Assembly (NCBI RefSeq): GCF_000383855.1
Contig: NZ_KB912877.1
Coordinates: 310,001 to 374,000 of the forward strand
Reading direction: 5' to 3'
From: Methylobacter marinus A45
GTDB lineage: Bacteria > Pseudomonadota > Gammaproteobacteria > Methylococcales > Methylomonadaceae
Length of the DNA stretch: 64,000 nt
Shown one piece after another: positions 37,241-45,654 of the stretch. The position numbers and the translations under genes are program-made. How positions within the stretch are numbered: position 1 is the first letter of the stretch; each line of letters starts with the position of its first letter. The notes under the pieces were generated by a model. That model made no database searches. It saw only the letters and a program-made list of their open reading frames with translations, and was not told the origin of the DNA.

Positions 37241-37882
37241 CTAACGCATCTCCCGCATAAGGCTCTTTATCTTGCCGAGCACTTCCCGCTGCCGCTCCGG
37301 AGAAAGCCTGTTAAAGTCACGCTCAAATTCGGCCCAGCTGTAGGCCGCGCCATCGTCCGCTTTATCCGATACGGCCATGCCGCAATCGGCAAATACCTGC
37401 CGAATCGGCTGGTCCGCCCCTTCCAAATCAATCGCCGCTGTCAGAACCTGTCTGATCATGGTGTTGACGCGAATAAAAATCGATTGGCCCGCCAGAATGC
37501 CGTCGACAACTTCCCTGGCATGCTCTTCCGTATAGCCGCGGCGTTTCGAGTCCGGGAACGTTTTCATGGAGATCTTGATCGGCGGGTTTTTGTCGATTTG
37601 ATACTCGACATCAAAAGCTCGGCCTTGCGAGGCGATCAGGCTGCTGGCGTCAATGACAAATTGCAGCCTGCTTTCCTTGCAGGCGACCTCCAGCCTGATG
37701 TGTTCATACTGGGCACTGCTCGGCAGCGGCGATCTGGCGTAGCTATAAGGCCGGTTGGTCAAGCGGTCCCGGTCCTGATGATAGCTCCAGGCACTGGCGG
37801 CCGTGGCAGCGGCGGGCAAAGTCATCAGAAGCGTCAGCATGATTCTGGAAATGGAGTTGCCGAAAGTACCGCGGTGCTTCAT
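37241..37882 (-). CDS. Exported protein of unknown function (VasI/TagO-like features)
   Basis: 213 residues. The N terminus (about 1-29, ending LPAAATAASA) is a Sec signal peptide. The mature protein begins WSYHQDRDRLTNRP, then a Cys-containing beta segment (RLEVACKESRLQFVIDASSL), and a later ADCGM segment supplies a possible disulfide partner. This W...D...C-strand layout resembles the VasI/TagO family of periplasmic proteins, but no other type VI secretion genes are nearby, so I do not assign that function. The C terminus (FERDFNRLSPERQREVLGKI) is helical. It is a single leftward gene convergent with GH17. Confidence 0.65.
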   Translation of the reverse strand: MKHRGTFGNSISRIMLTLLMTLPAAATAASAWSYHQDRDRLTNRPYSYARSPLPSSAQYEHIRLEVACKESRLQFVIDASSLIASQGRAFDVEYQIDKNPPIKISMKTFPDSKRRGYTEEHAREVVDGILAGQSIFIRVNTMIRQVLTAAIDLEGADQPIRQVFADCGMAVSDKADDGAAYSWAEFERDFNRLSPERQREVLGKIKSLMREMR

Positions 37883-38142
37883 TTTGATTCCTGGAAATTT
37901 GAAAAAACCATTAACTTAATAAGATTACCATTGAAAGTCACGACTAAATTTCAGTAAACCCCTGAAAGTCCTGAGATACCGGTTAATCCGGTACTGAGCA
38001 AAATGCCGCCGCATCATTTTCCCGTACCTGATTCAGAAGGTGATCTCGCCGTTCTTTATCAGGTTCGGTTATATCACGATAACTCAGGAACGGCGCGGCA
38101 AAGTTCATGTCGAAGCTTTATAAAATCAAACCGGAGAAGATA
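37883..38142. other. Intergenic region between divergent genes
   Basis: 260 bases with promoters for both flanking genes. It has a small ACCGG-TTAAT-CCGGT hairpin near 37978-37995. No coding sequence is seen. Confidence 0.4.
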
Positions 38143-38649
38143 ATGAGAAGAATATATTTTTTGTCCCCCGATATTGAAACGACACATAAAATTGTCGACG
38201 AATTACGCGCCGAAGGCATAGAAGACCGTCATATCCATATATTAGCCAAAAGAGACACGCCCCTGGAGGATTTGCCCGAAGCATCGGTCTTTCAGAAAAC
38301 GGATTTTATACCGGCATTGGAACGAGGCGCGGCACTAGGCGGCACAACAGGTGTGCTGGCGGGACTTATCGGTTTACGCCTCGCGGGATTCGTAATTGCC
38401 GGCGGCCCCGTTCTTGGTATTTTGATTTACGGCGCAACTATCGGCGCAATGATGAGCGGCCTGGCCGGCCTTCAGGTTGGAAATTCAAAAGTCAAAAAAT
38501 ACGAGGAAGCCATTGAACGCGGCGAACTGCTGGTCATGGTCGACATCGCCAAGGAACGCATCGACTCACTCAGCCAATTGATTACCAAACATCACCCTAC
38601 CGCCCAATTTGAGGGTATTGAGCCACTTTTACCGCCGTCTTATAACTAA
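38143..38649 (+). CDS. Small membrane protein with glycine-rich double hairpin (DUF1269-like)
   Basis: 168 residues from ATG 38143, preceded by GGAGAAGATA. The first 75 residues are soluble (MRRIYFLSPDIETTHKIVDE ... HILAKRD) and resemble a small alpha/beta sensor fold. A Gly/Ala-rich hydrophobic segment follows (GAALGGTTGVLAGLIGLRL and AGGPVLGILIYGATIGAMM, about 78-120). The C-terminal part (AIERGELLVMVDIAKERIDS) is again soluble. Proteins with this layout are often stress-related membrane proteins of unknown mechanism. It stands alone. Confidence 0.75.
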   Translation: MRRIYFLSPDIETTHKIVDELRAEGIEDRHIHILAKRDTPLEDLPEASVFQKTDFIPALERGAALGGTTGVLAGLIGLRLAGFVIAGGPVLGILIYGATIGAMMSGLAGLQVGNSKVKKYEEAIERGELLVMVDIAKERIDSLSQLITKHHPTAQFEGIEPLLPPSYN

Positions 38650-38708
38650 TTTCTGCAAACCGTCTGAATTCAAGGACGATCATTTCAGCCGACAAGCCAG
38701 CAATTATC

Positions 38709-38840
38709 ATGAAAATTGCTGTCGCCAGCCAAAACCGAAAAGACATCACCGGCCATACCGGTCGGTGCAGAAAATTCTGGATTTATCAAAGTAGCCGCAT
38801 TCTGGCGCTGACGGAATACCTGTATCGGCTGCAGGAATAA
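38709..38840 (+). pseudogene. N-terminal fragment of a NifX/NafY-type dinitrogenase cofactor protein
   Basis: A 43-codon frame encodes MKIAVASQNRKDITGHTGRC followed by RKFWIY, which is the N-terminal strand-loop of the dinitrogenase iron-molybdenum cofactor family. Homology then appears to stop and the frame ends at TAA 38838-38840. Full-length members have more than 100 residues. A good ribosome site is not visible. The fragment appears to be a truncated relic. Together with draT/draG at 59-61 kb it suggests a nitrogen-fixing lineage. Confidence 0.6.
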
Positions 38841-38998
38841 GTGAGCGGATGAATCATGCATTGCCGCTTGATGAACAAGTCGCGTGTACGCTGGCGTCGC
38901 CGGCGGCCGGTTATGAGTCCGCATCTTTGCTCTGGACTCGTTGTTTCTGATTAATGAATAGATGTTCTAAATTAAGCTTCCCGGACTATCATTACTTA

Positions 38999-39173
38999 GG
39001 AATGCGCATAAAATAACTTCCTAAGTGCGAGGATGAATTTTCCGGTGTAGGTGTGGATTTATTTATGCCCTATGGGGACTTGTGCCCTTCAGGGTATCCA
39101 CACAGTGCGAATACCCTGAAGGGCACAAGTGAATTCGCACCTACAATTCCCTGATTTATTTCATGCTCGTTCC
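38999..39173. mobile_element. MITE-like element, family 1b, copy C (TSD TTA)
   Basis: A 175-bp non-coding element with ends GGAATGCGCATAAAATAA (left) and, as reverse complement, GGAACGAGCATGAAATAA (right). Direct repeats TTA lie at 38996-38998 and 39174-39176, within CTTAG as in copy A. Its interior is a large hairpin: 19-base perfect arms (CTTGTGCCCTTCAGGGTAT and its complement) around 39079-39130, enclosed by GTAGGTG/CACCTAC. A truncated relative lies at 59196-59297, and a fragment of the GTGCGAAT/ATTCGCAC arm occurs at 51392-51409. It sits just upstream of the broken cytochrome gene. Confidence 0.83.
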
Positions 39174-39268
39174 TTAGCCAGATCACGCTTAGCGGCCTAT
39201 AAGCTGGCATGGACTTTGATCGAACTTTAGCTGTACAGTATCAATCTCTAACGCATCGGAACCAAACA

Positions 39269-40671
39269 ATGACCAGAATCCAATGGTTTTTACTTTTTCT
39301 GCTGGCTGTCATTTTATTTTTCCCCATTTCCAACCTGATCGGTTTGACGGGTGAAAATGAGCCGGTTCCGGTTGTTTCCGGCAGTTCCGAAAGCTTTACC
39401 CAAGTGTCACGGATTTTGCAGAACAAATGCGTCGATTGCCATTCGCCCGGCATGACCCGAATGCCGATCTATTCGGACCTGCCGATAGCAAAACAGCTTA
39501 TGGAGAGAGATGTCGAGGAAGCCGGAGACAGGCTGGTTCTATCCAAACAGGTCTATAGTGGCGAACAAACCTTTACGCCCCTGATGCTGGCCCGACTGGA
39601 AAATGTCATCCGAAACGACAGCATGCCCCTTCGCTATATCTGCTGATGCACTGGACCGGGCGCCTGACGGCCGACGAGCAAGACAGCATCCTTGCCTGGA
39701 TTGCCGAGGAACGGGCCTAACATCCCTGGAGCCCGGATGCCGCCGAAGTGTTTAAAGGCGAACCGGTGCACCCTTTGCCGTTAACGGTTGATCTCGACCC
39801 CGAAAAAGTGGCGCTGGGCGACAAACTCTTCCACGATCGCATGCTGTCCGGAGACGATACTTTAAACTGTGCTTTCTGCCACGACCTGGCCCGGGGCGGC
39901 ACCGATCAGGCCAGGGTCGCTATCGGCATACGCGGACAGGAGGGTCCGATCAATTCACCGACTGTCTATAACGCCATGTATAACATCGCCCAATTCTGGG
40001 ACGGCCGCGCCAAGGACTTGCAGGAACAAGCCGCAGGGCCTGTCGCCAACCATGTCGAAATGGGCGCGGAATGGGACAAGGTCATCAAGAAACTTAACAA
40101 CGTAGAGCACTACAGGGACGCTTTCGCCAAACTGTATCCGGAAGAAGGCCTGACGCAATCGACGGTGACTCATGCGATTGCCGTTTTCGAGGAATCGCTG
40201 GTGACGCCCAATTCCCGTTTCGACCGCTACCTGCGCGGCGAACAGGACATGCTGACGGAGGATGAAAAGGACGGCTACGACTTGTTTAAAACGCATTGCG
40301 CCTCCTGCCACTTCGGTCCGGTGCTCGGCGGCTTATCCTATGAAAAAATGGGCCTCAAACAGGATTATTTCAAACTGCGCGGCGGCGAGCCGACTGAAGT
40401 CGACAACGGCCGATTCAACGTGACCGGGCAGGAAAAAGATCGCCATTTCTTCAAGGCTCCCGTATTGCGTAACATAGAATTGACTTATCCCTATTTTCAT
40501 GACGGCTCGGTCAATGACCTGGCCGAGGCGGTCAGGATTATGGCCAAAGTTCAGCGAGGCAAAAACCTTACCGACAATGAAACCGCCAAAATCGTGGCTT
40601 TCCTGAACACGCTGACCGGCGAGTACCAAGGAAAACCGCTCACGCAGTTGACTATTGAAGATATTAAATAA
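39269..40671 (+). pseudogene. Three-haem cytochrome c peroxidase (haem-binding domain + MauG/BCCP), broken by a frameshift and a stop
   Basis: Reading from ATG 39269: a membrane anchor (IQWFLLFLLAVILFFPIS), then a haem-binding domain with CVDCHS. At the CCCC run near 39626 the frame is lost (a premature stop follows RYIC at 39644-39646). In the +2 frame the expected continuation resumes as LYLLMHWTGRLTADEQDSIL and AWIAEERA, ending at TAA 39718-39720. The very next codons, in that same frame, are HPWSPDAAEVFKGEPVHPLP, which run straight into the peroxidase domain (39748-40671). So one 1-bp shift and one nonsense codon separate three parts of what looks like a single ancestral protein. A sequencing error could explain the homopolymer shift, but not easily both lesions. 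Confidence 0.75.
39748..40671 (+). CDS. Di-haem cytochrome c peroxidase / MauG-type domain (C-terminal part of the broken gene)
   Basis: 307 residues if translation begins at GTG 39748. Two CxxCH haem sites are present: NCAFCHDLARGG and THCASCHFGPVLGG. Conserved family segments GKKLF-like ALGDKLFHDRMLSGDD, QFWDGRAKDLQEQA and YFHDGSVNDLAEAV are also present. The enzyme reduces H2O2, or oxidises a partner, in the periplasm. This piece alone has no signal peptide and no good ribosome site, so it would not be exported or matured. The start is an artefact of the upstream stop codon. It is probably non-functional unless readthrough occurs or the upstream lesions are sequence errors. Confidence 0.75.
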   Translation: MFKGEPVHPLPLTVDLDPEKVALGDKLFHDRMLSGDDTLNCAFCHDLARGGTDQARVAIGIRGQEGPINSPTVYNAMYNIAQFWDGRAKDLQEQAAGPVANHVEMGAEWDKVIKKLNNVEHYRDAFAKLYPEEGLTQSTVTHAIAVFEESLVTPNSRFDRYLRGEQDMLTEDEKDGYDLFKTHCASCHFGPVLGGLSYEKMGLKQDYFKLRGGEPTEVDNGRFNVTGQEKDRHFFKAPVLRNIELTYPYFHDGSVNDLAEAVRIMAKVQRGKNLTDNETAKIVAFLNTLTGEYQGKPLTQLTIEDIK

Positions 40672-40774
40672 ACAAGCGCAATTCTGGATAATTTATCTCC
40701 ACGGATCAATTTTCAGTTGTGACACTCTCATGGGAGAATAAATATAACCGCCACAGTCAACAGCGGAGCTCAGT

Positions 40775-41224
40775 ATGACCAGTGATGACGATAACCGGAA
40801 ATCCCCGGATCAGTTGAACCAGGCCTTTTTCGAACATAACAGCGGAAAAGTCACCGACCGGCACCTTGATCGAATTATTGAGAAGGCTATCGAAATCAAG
40901 GATAAAGTAAAAAGCATCCCTTCGCTGCATAAGCTCTTGAAAGACGTGCAACTGTGCCTGGAATTGATCAGGGATTATCGCTCCGGCGCCTACAGGAATA
41001 TCGCGGCCTGGGCGATTGTGGCCGTGGTCTTCGGTCTGCTGTACCTGGTCAATCCCGTGGAGCTGATCCCGGATTTTATCCCGGTAATCGGCTACATGGA
41101 CGATGTGGCCGTCCTGGCGCTTATCCTGAAGCTCGTGCAATCCGAATTGGAAAAATATGCGGCCTGGCGCAAAACTCGCGCCGAGTATGAAGATACTTTT
41201 TCGGGGCAGTCGGACCGTGACTGA
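40775..41224 (+). CDS. DUF1232 (YkvA-type) membrane protein
   Basis: 149 residues from ATG 40775, with GGAG upstream. The central segment is the DUF1232 signature: a hydrophobic helix (AAWAIVAVVFGLLYLVNPVE) leading into LIPDFIPVIGYMDDVAVLAL. The flanking parts are soluble and charged. Function is unknown; members are small inner-membrane proteins. Its last codons overlap the start of the ZIP transporter gene (GTGACTGA), so the two are translationally coupled. Confidence 0.85.
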   Translation: MTSDDDNRKSPDQLNQAFFEHNSGKVTDRHLDRIIEKAIEIKDKVKSIPSLHKLLKDVQLCLELIRDYRSGAYRNIAAWAIVAVVFGLLYLVNPVELIPDFIPVIGYMDDVAVLALILKLVQSELEKYAAWRKTRAEYEDTFSGQSDRD

Positions 41225-42122
41225 AGCGGAGGCTGGCCTGGCCTTTGTCGCCTCCGAGTGGGATCTGTCTTTTTTCACAATATGGATTCACACAGGACTT
41301 CAGTCTGCCGCCCATTGGTTTGCCGGGATTTCGCACATTCTGCAAGCCCTGCTGGCATCCGTATTCAACTGGGGAATGACCGCATTGGGCGCCGCCCTGG
41401 TCTTTTTCACCCAACGAATCAACCAGAAACTGCTTGACGTCATGCTCGGATTTTCGGGAGGCGTGATGCTGGCGGCCAGCTACTGGTCCCTGCTTGCGCC
41501 CGCGATCGATTTGTCGAGCGATTACGGGGCTTTTGCCTGGTTTCCGGCTGCGGCGGGATTCAGCCTCGGCGCGTTCGCGCTGAGTATCGCCGGCATGCTT
41601 CTGAACCGCTTTCAGATCGGCTCTGTGGATACAACGATGCAAAAGGAAGGCCCCACGACCTGGCAACGCACCTTGCTGCTAGTATCCGCCATTACATTGC
41701 ACAACATTCCCGAAGGGCTGGCCGTCGGCGTCGCTTTCGGCGCGCTGGCCGGCGGTTTCGAAACGGCCAGTCTGGGCACCGCGGTCGCCCTGGCTATCGG
41801 CATCGGCCTGCAAAACTTTCCCGAAGGCACCGCAGTAGCCATGCCCTTGCGTCGCGCGGGCTGGTCGCCGCTGCGCAGTTTCTGGTACGGGCAGCTCTCC
41901 GCCGTGGTCGAGCCCGTCGCCGCCGTCATAGGCGCCGCCGCCGTCACCGTGAGCCTTCCCATCATGCCTTATGCCCTCGCCTTCGCCGCCGGCGCCATGA
42001 TCTTTGTCGTGATCGACGTGGTGATCCCCGAATCAAGGGAGAGAGGCAATGCCCATTACGCTTCGCGGGGCATTATCCTGGGCTTTATTGTGATGATGAT
42101 TCTGGATGTGGCTTTGGGCTGA
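41217..42122 (+). CDS. ZIP-family metal transporter (GufA/ZupT-like)
   Basis: About 301 residues if GTG 41217 is the start, which overlaps the previous stop codon. The frame is open further upstream to 41157, but inside the neighbour's coding region. There are eight membrane segments. The metal site motifs are in TM4 (AITLHNIPEGLAVGVAFG) and TM5 (GLQNFPEGTAVAMPLRRAG), where His, Asn, Glu and Pro-Glu-Gly form the binuclear site. ZIP proteins import Zn2+, Fe2+ or related divalent cations into the cytoplasm; specificity cannot be read from the sequence. It is coupled to the DUF1232 gene. Confidence 0.9.
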   Translation: MTEAEAGLAFVASEWDLSFFTIWIHTGLQSAAHWFAGISHILQALLASVFNWGMTALGAALVFFTQRINQKLLDVMLGFSGGVMLAASYWSLLAPAIDLSSDYGAFAWFPAAAGFSLGAFALSIAGMLLNRFQIGSVDTTMQKEGPTTWQRTLLLVSAITLHNIPEGLAVGVAFGALAGGFETASLGTAVALAIGIGLQNFPEGTAVAMPLRRAGWSPLRSFWYGQLSAVVEPVAAVIGAAAVTVSLPIMPYALAFAAGAMIFVVIDVVIPESRERGNAHYASRGIILGFIVMMILDVALG

Positions 42123-42220
42123 CATCGGCTGTCTAATTGGCGATTGGCGGTTTTTTTATGCCCGATTGCCGCTGGCTGTTACAAAACGCGTTTCTCAACC
42201 ATTCGTCAGGAGAACCCGCT

Positions 42221-43486
42221 ATGCTCAATATCGACCATGACATCAACGATCTCTCGCTGGCCGATCAAGGCCGGGAGCGCATCGACTGGGCTTTTTCCGA
42301 AATGCCGGTGCTGCGCGCGATACAGGCGCGCTTCAGGCAAGAGCGGCCATTGGCCGGGGCACGCATCAGCGGCTGCCTGCATATCACCACCGAAACCGCC
42401 AACCTGGCCCGCACGCTGACCGCGGGCGGCGCCGAACTGGTCCTGTGCGCCAGCAATCCGCTCAGCACGCAGGATGATGTCGCCGCCGCGTTGGTGCGGC
42501 ATGACCAAATCCCCGTCTTCGCCAGATGCGGTGAAGACAGCGATACCTATTACCGGCATATCGGCAAGGCGCTGGATCACCGCCCTCAACTGACCATGGA
42601 TGACGGCGCCGATCTGGTCAGCGAACTGCATAAAAATCGCCGCGAGTTACTGGACGAGATGATCGGCGGTAGCGAGGAAACCACCACTGGCGTGATACGG
42701 CTGCGGGCGATGGCGGCGGACGATGCCCTCCAGTTTCCGGTGATCGCGGTCAACGATGCGATGACCAAACACCTGTTCGACAACCGTTACGGCACCGGCC
42801 AAAGCACGCTGGACGGCATCATTCGTGCCACCAATATCCTGTTGGCCGGTAAGACGTTCACGGTAGCCGGCTACGGCTGGTGCGGGCGCGGCATCGCGAT
42901 GCGCGCCAAGGGCCATGGAGCCCGGGTCATCGTCACCGAGGTCGACCCGCTCCGGGCCCTTGAAGCGGCGATGGACGGTTTTCGGGTCATGCCCATGCTG
43001 CAGGCGGCCGCCTGCTCGGATTTCATTGTCACCGCCACCGGCGACAAACATGTGCTGGACCAGGCGCATTTTCAGGTCATCAAGGATGGCTGCGTGATCG
43101 CCAATTCCGGCCATTTCAATGTCGAAATCAACATTCCGGCGCTGGAAGCGCTGGCCGCCAACAAACACAAACCACGCGCCCATGTCGTAACGTATTTTCT
43201 GGAAGACGGCCGCCAGATCCGCTTGCTGGCCGAGGGGCGGCTGGTCAACCTGGCTGCGGCCGAAGGCCATCCGGCCGCAGTGATGGACATGAGTTTCGCT
43301 AATCAGGCCCTGAGCATGGCTTACTTGTGGCAGCATGGCGCCGATCTCGACAACGCCGTACATCCGGTGCCGGCCGGGATCGATCAACAGGTGGCCCGGA
43401 TGAAACTGGCAGCGATGGGCATTGATATCGACACCTTGACAGCGGAACAGCAGAATTATCTAACATCCTGGCGGGAAGGCACTTAA
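42221..43486 (+). CDS. ahcY: S-adenosylhomocysteinase (short form)
   Basis: 421 residues from ATG 42221, with CAGGAGAACCCGCT before it; upstream in-frame starts have no ribosome site. It hydrolyses S-adenosylhomocysteine to adenosine and homocysteine, clearing the product of methylation reactions. Family signatures are [50 protein letters not shown] and the NAD-binding motif [18 protein letters not shown]. It lacks the roughly 40-residue insertion of many bacterial enzymes, so it resembles the short (archaeal/thermophile-like) form. It stands alone. No SAH riboswitch fold was evident in the 98 bases upstream. Confidence 0.92.
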   Translation: MLNIDHDINDLSLADQGRERIDWAFSEMPVLRAIQARFRQERPLAGARISGCLHITTETANLARTLTAGGAELVLCASNPLSTQDDVAAALVRHDQIPVFARCGEDSDTYYRHIGKALDHRPQLTMDDGADLVSELHKNRRELLDEMIGGSEETTTGVIRLRAMAADDALQFPVIAVNDAMTKHLFDNRYGTGQSTLDGIIRATNILLAGKTFTVAGYGWCGRGIAMRAKGHGARVIVTEVDPLRALEAAMDGFRVMPMLQAAACSDFIVTATGDKHVLDQAHFQVIKDGCVIANSGHFNVEINIPALEALAANKHKPRAHVVTYFLEDGRQIRLLAEGRLVNLAAAEGHPAAVMDMSFANQALSMAYLWQHGADLDNAVHPVPAGIDQQVARMKLAAMGIDIDTLTAEQQNYLTSWREGT

Positions 43487-43536
43487 CAGCGAATTTAGCA
43501 AGTCCCGACTTTGCAAAAATTTTCTCGAGGCAGGGT

Positions 43537-45525
43537 CTAGGAATCCTGTTCGGCGACCGCTTCGGAATCGGAAGGCAAGCGCTCGGCTTGGCCGCGCTGC
43601 TCGCGGCCGGTCAGCTCATCCATTTTTCTGAACATAGGCCCGATCGGCGATTGCTCGATGCCGGTGAAATATAGTCGGCCGGCATTGACGACGACAAACA
43701 CCGAACTGACATGATGCAGCAGCGCGGCAAAAATCGGATTGAGCAGGCCGAACGTGGCCAGCGCCAGGCCGACGCTGTTGAAACCGACGGCCCACATATA
43801 ATTCTGCCGGATAATGCCGCCCATTTTATGGCCGAGCCGCAAGATCGTGACCAGATCCTGGGCATCGTGCCCGAGAATGACCACATCCGATGAAATGATC
43901 GCCAGATTGACATTCTTGTGCCCGCCGATGGCGATGCCGACATTGGCGGCGGCCAGAGACGGCGCGTCATTGACGCCATCGCCGACCATGGCCACCTTGC
44001 CCTGCGCCTGAAATTGTTTGACCAGCGCGGTTTTGTCGTCCGGCTTGCAATTGAAGTGGTATTCATCGGCGTGGATGTAGTCGGCCACGCGTTTGGCTTC
44101 CTGCTCCTCGTTGTCGCCGGTCGCCAGCACCACTTTTTCGATGCCGCAGGCACGGATGGTATCGGCCAGGCCCTGCATTTCCGACAGCATGACGTCGCGA
44201 ATGACGATGACGCCCTTGACTTCGCCGCCGGCCGCCAGCCAGATCGCCCGGCCGGTATAATCGATAGCCGGCAATTCAATGCCCTGAAGACTCAGCGTTT
44301 CGGCGCTGCCCATCAGGATGTCCTGACCTTCGATTCGGGCCTTGATGCCGCGGCCCGGCAGATCCTCGGCCCGTTCGACCGGCAGCAAAGCATTAACGCC
44401 CTGTTTTTTTGCATAGTTGATGATCGAGCGCGCGATCGGGTGATCGAAACGGGATTCGATCGACGCGGCCAGTTCCAGCAATGGCTGTGTCGGCAGGCCT
44501 ATTTCGATGACCTGGCTGACTTCGGGCTCCGCCAATGTGACCGTCCCGGTTTTATCCAGAATCAGGGTTTTGATGTCCTGCATGTTTTCCAGCGGTTCGC
44601 CGCCGCGGGCCAGAATGTTCGACCGGGCCAGGTAACCGATATTGGCCGCGAATGCGGTCGGCGTCGCCAGCGCCCAGGCGCAGGGACAGACCACCGCCAG
44701 CGCCGTCGCCATCAGATGCAGGCTGCCGGTGATAAACAACAGCAGAAAGGCATAGGCCGTGACCGACAGCAGCAGAATCTGTACCGTGGTATCGGCGCGC
44801 CGCTGCAATTCCGACTTATTCTCCAGACTGTTTTCGATTTCCTGGGTGATCACCGAAAGAAACGAATCATCCCCGTTTTTGTCGGCCTTGACCTGTAGCG
44901 GCCCGCTCAGATTCAGCGTGCCCGAGGTCACGCTGGCCCCGGTCTTCTTGTAAACCGGAAAGGGTTCGCCGGTCATGGTGGATTCGTCGATCGCCGAGGC
45001 GCCTTCGATGATGGTTCCGTCTATCGGCACCATCGCGCCTTTAGCGATCAACACGACATCGTCTTGGCGAACCTGGTTGATGGGTATTTCTACAATGTTA
45101 TCGCCTTGCAGCTTCTGGGCGGTTTTTTTACCCTCCTGAATCAGGCTTTCGATCTTTTCCCGGTTTTTCCGGATGATCGTGAAGGAGATGTATAACCCCA
45201 GGCCGATAAACCAGGCGACCATCGCCCCGCTCAACGGCGCGCCGTCGATCAGCGTCACGGTCATGACCAGTACGATCAGCAATTCCGCCGACACCTTGCG
45301 CATGATCAGCACGCTTTTCAACAGACTTTCCAGATACAGCGCCAGGCAGAACAGATAGAACGGCATGCCCAGCCAGTACAAGGCCGGCAGGTCATAGAGC
45401 GCGTCCAGGCCGAACAAGACCACCGGAATGACGGCGGCGATGACGCGCAGCAGCATGATGTCCCGGCGGGGGCTGATTTTCAGCAGTTCGGCATCGATTT
45501 TGTCGAAATAAGTTTTATAAATCAT
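43537..45525 (-). CDS. Heavy-metal P1B-type ATPase without N-terminal metal-binding domain (CtpC-like)
   Basis: 662 residues. It has the P1B plan: membrane segments, actuator domain with ESTMTGEPFPV, the M6 motif VVCPCAWALATP, phosphorylation site LILDKTGTVT, P1B-specific ESRFDHPIARS (HP locus) and MVGDGVNDAPSLAAANVG. There is no CxxC metal-binding domain at the N terminus. The last membrane segments read FNSVGLALATFGLLNPIF and LLHHVSSVFVVVNAGRLY, which differ from Cu+ pumps (YN and MxxSS) and resemble CtpC-type pumps implicated in Mn/Fe handling. Substrate remains open. It is encoded downstream of the FeoA-FeoB fusion on the same strand, separated by a REP cluster. Confidence 0.9.
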   Translation of the reverse strand: MIYKTYFDKIDAELLKISPRRDIMLLRVIAAVIPVVLFGLDALYDLPALYWLGMPFYLFCLALYLESLLKSVLIMRKVSAELLIVLVMTVTLIDGAPLSGAMVAWFIGLGLYISFTIIRKNREKIESLIQEGKKTAQKLQGDNIVEIPINQVRQDDVVLIAKGAMVPIDGTIIEGASAIDESTMTGEPFPVYKKTGASVTSGTLNLSGPLQVKADKNGDDSFLSVITQEIENSLENKSELQRRADTTVQILLLSVTAYAFLLLFITGSLHLMATALAVVCPCAWALATPTAFAANIGYLARSNILARGGEPLENMQDIKTLILDKTGTVTLAEPEVSQVIEIGLPTQPLLELAASIESRFDHPIARSIINYAKKQGVNALLPVERAEDLPGRGIKARIEGQDILMGSAETLSLQGIELPAIDYTGRAIWLAAGGEVKGVIVIRDVMLSEMQGLADTIRACGIEKVVLATGDNEEQEAKRVADYIHADEYHFNCKPDDKTALVKQFQAQGKVAMVGDGVNDAPSLAAANVGIAIGGHKNVNLAIISSDVVILGHDAQDLVTILRLGHKMGGIIRQNYMWAVGFNSVGLALATFGLLNPIFAALLHHVSSVFVVVNAGRLYFTGIEQSPIGPMFRKMDELTGREQRGQAERLPSDSEAVAEQDS

Positions 45526-45545
45526 GGTTGTGCCCTTTATCAGAT

Positions 45546-45654
45546 GTAGGTCGGGTTACGACTGCATGGATGCAGGAGATAGAGTAACGCAGGAGCAGTT
45601 ACCGAGCGTCAGAGAGGATGTCGGGTTACGCTGGCGCTAACCCGACCTACGCTT
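45546..45654. repeat. REP cluster with nested palindromic module at the 3' end of feoB
   Basis: GTAGGTCGGGTTACG at the left and GGCGCTAACCCGACCTACG at the right form REP arms. Between them (45559-45606) lies a 48-base module beginning CGACTGCATGGATGCAGGAG and ending AGCAGTTACCGAG. The same module occurs inside mobile elements at 6330-6399 and 58894-58942. The right REP overlaps the feoB 3' end: the final codons and stop of feoB are REP sequence. Confidence 0.82.

Noticed and set aside
38685-38924. 79-codon minus-strand frame
   Set aside because: It is opposite to the NifX-like fragment; no ribosome site or family resemblance.
42121-42220. SAH riboswitch upstream of ahcY
   Set aside because: No matching stems or conserved core could be seen in the leader.
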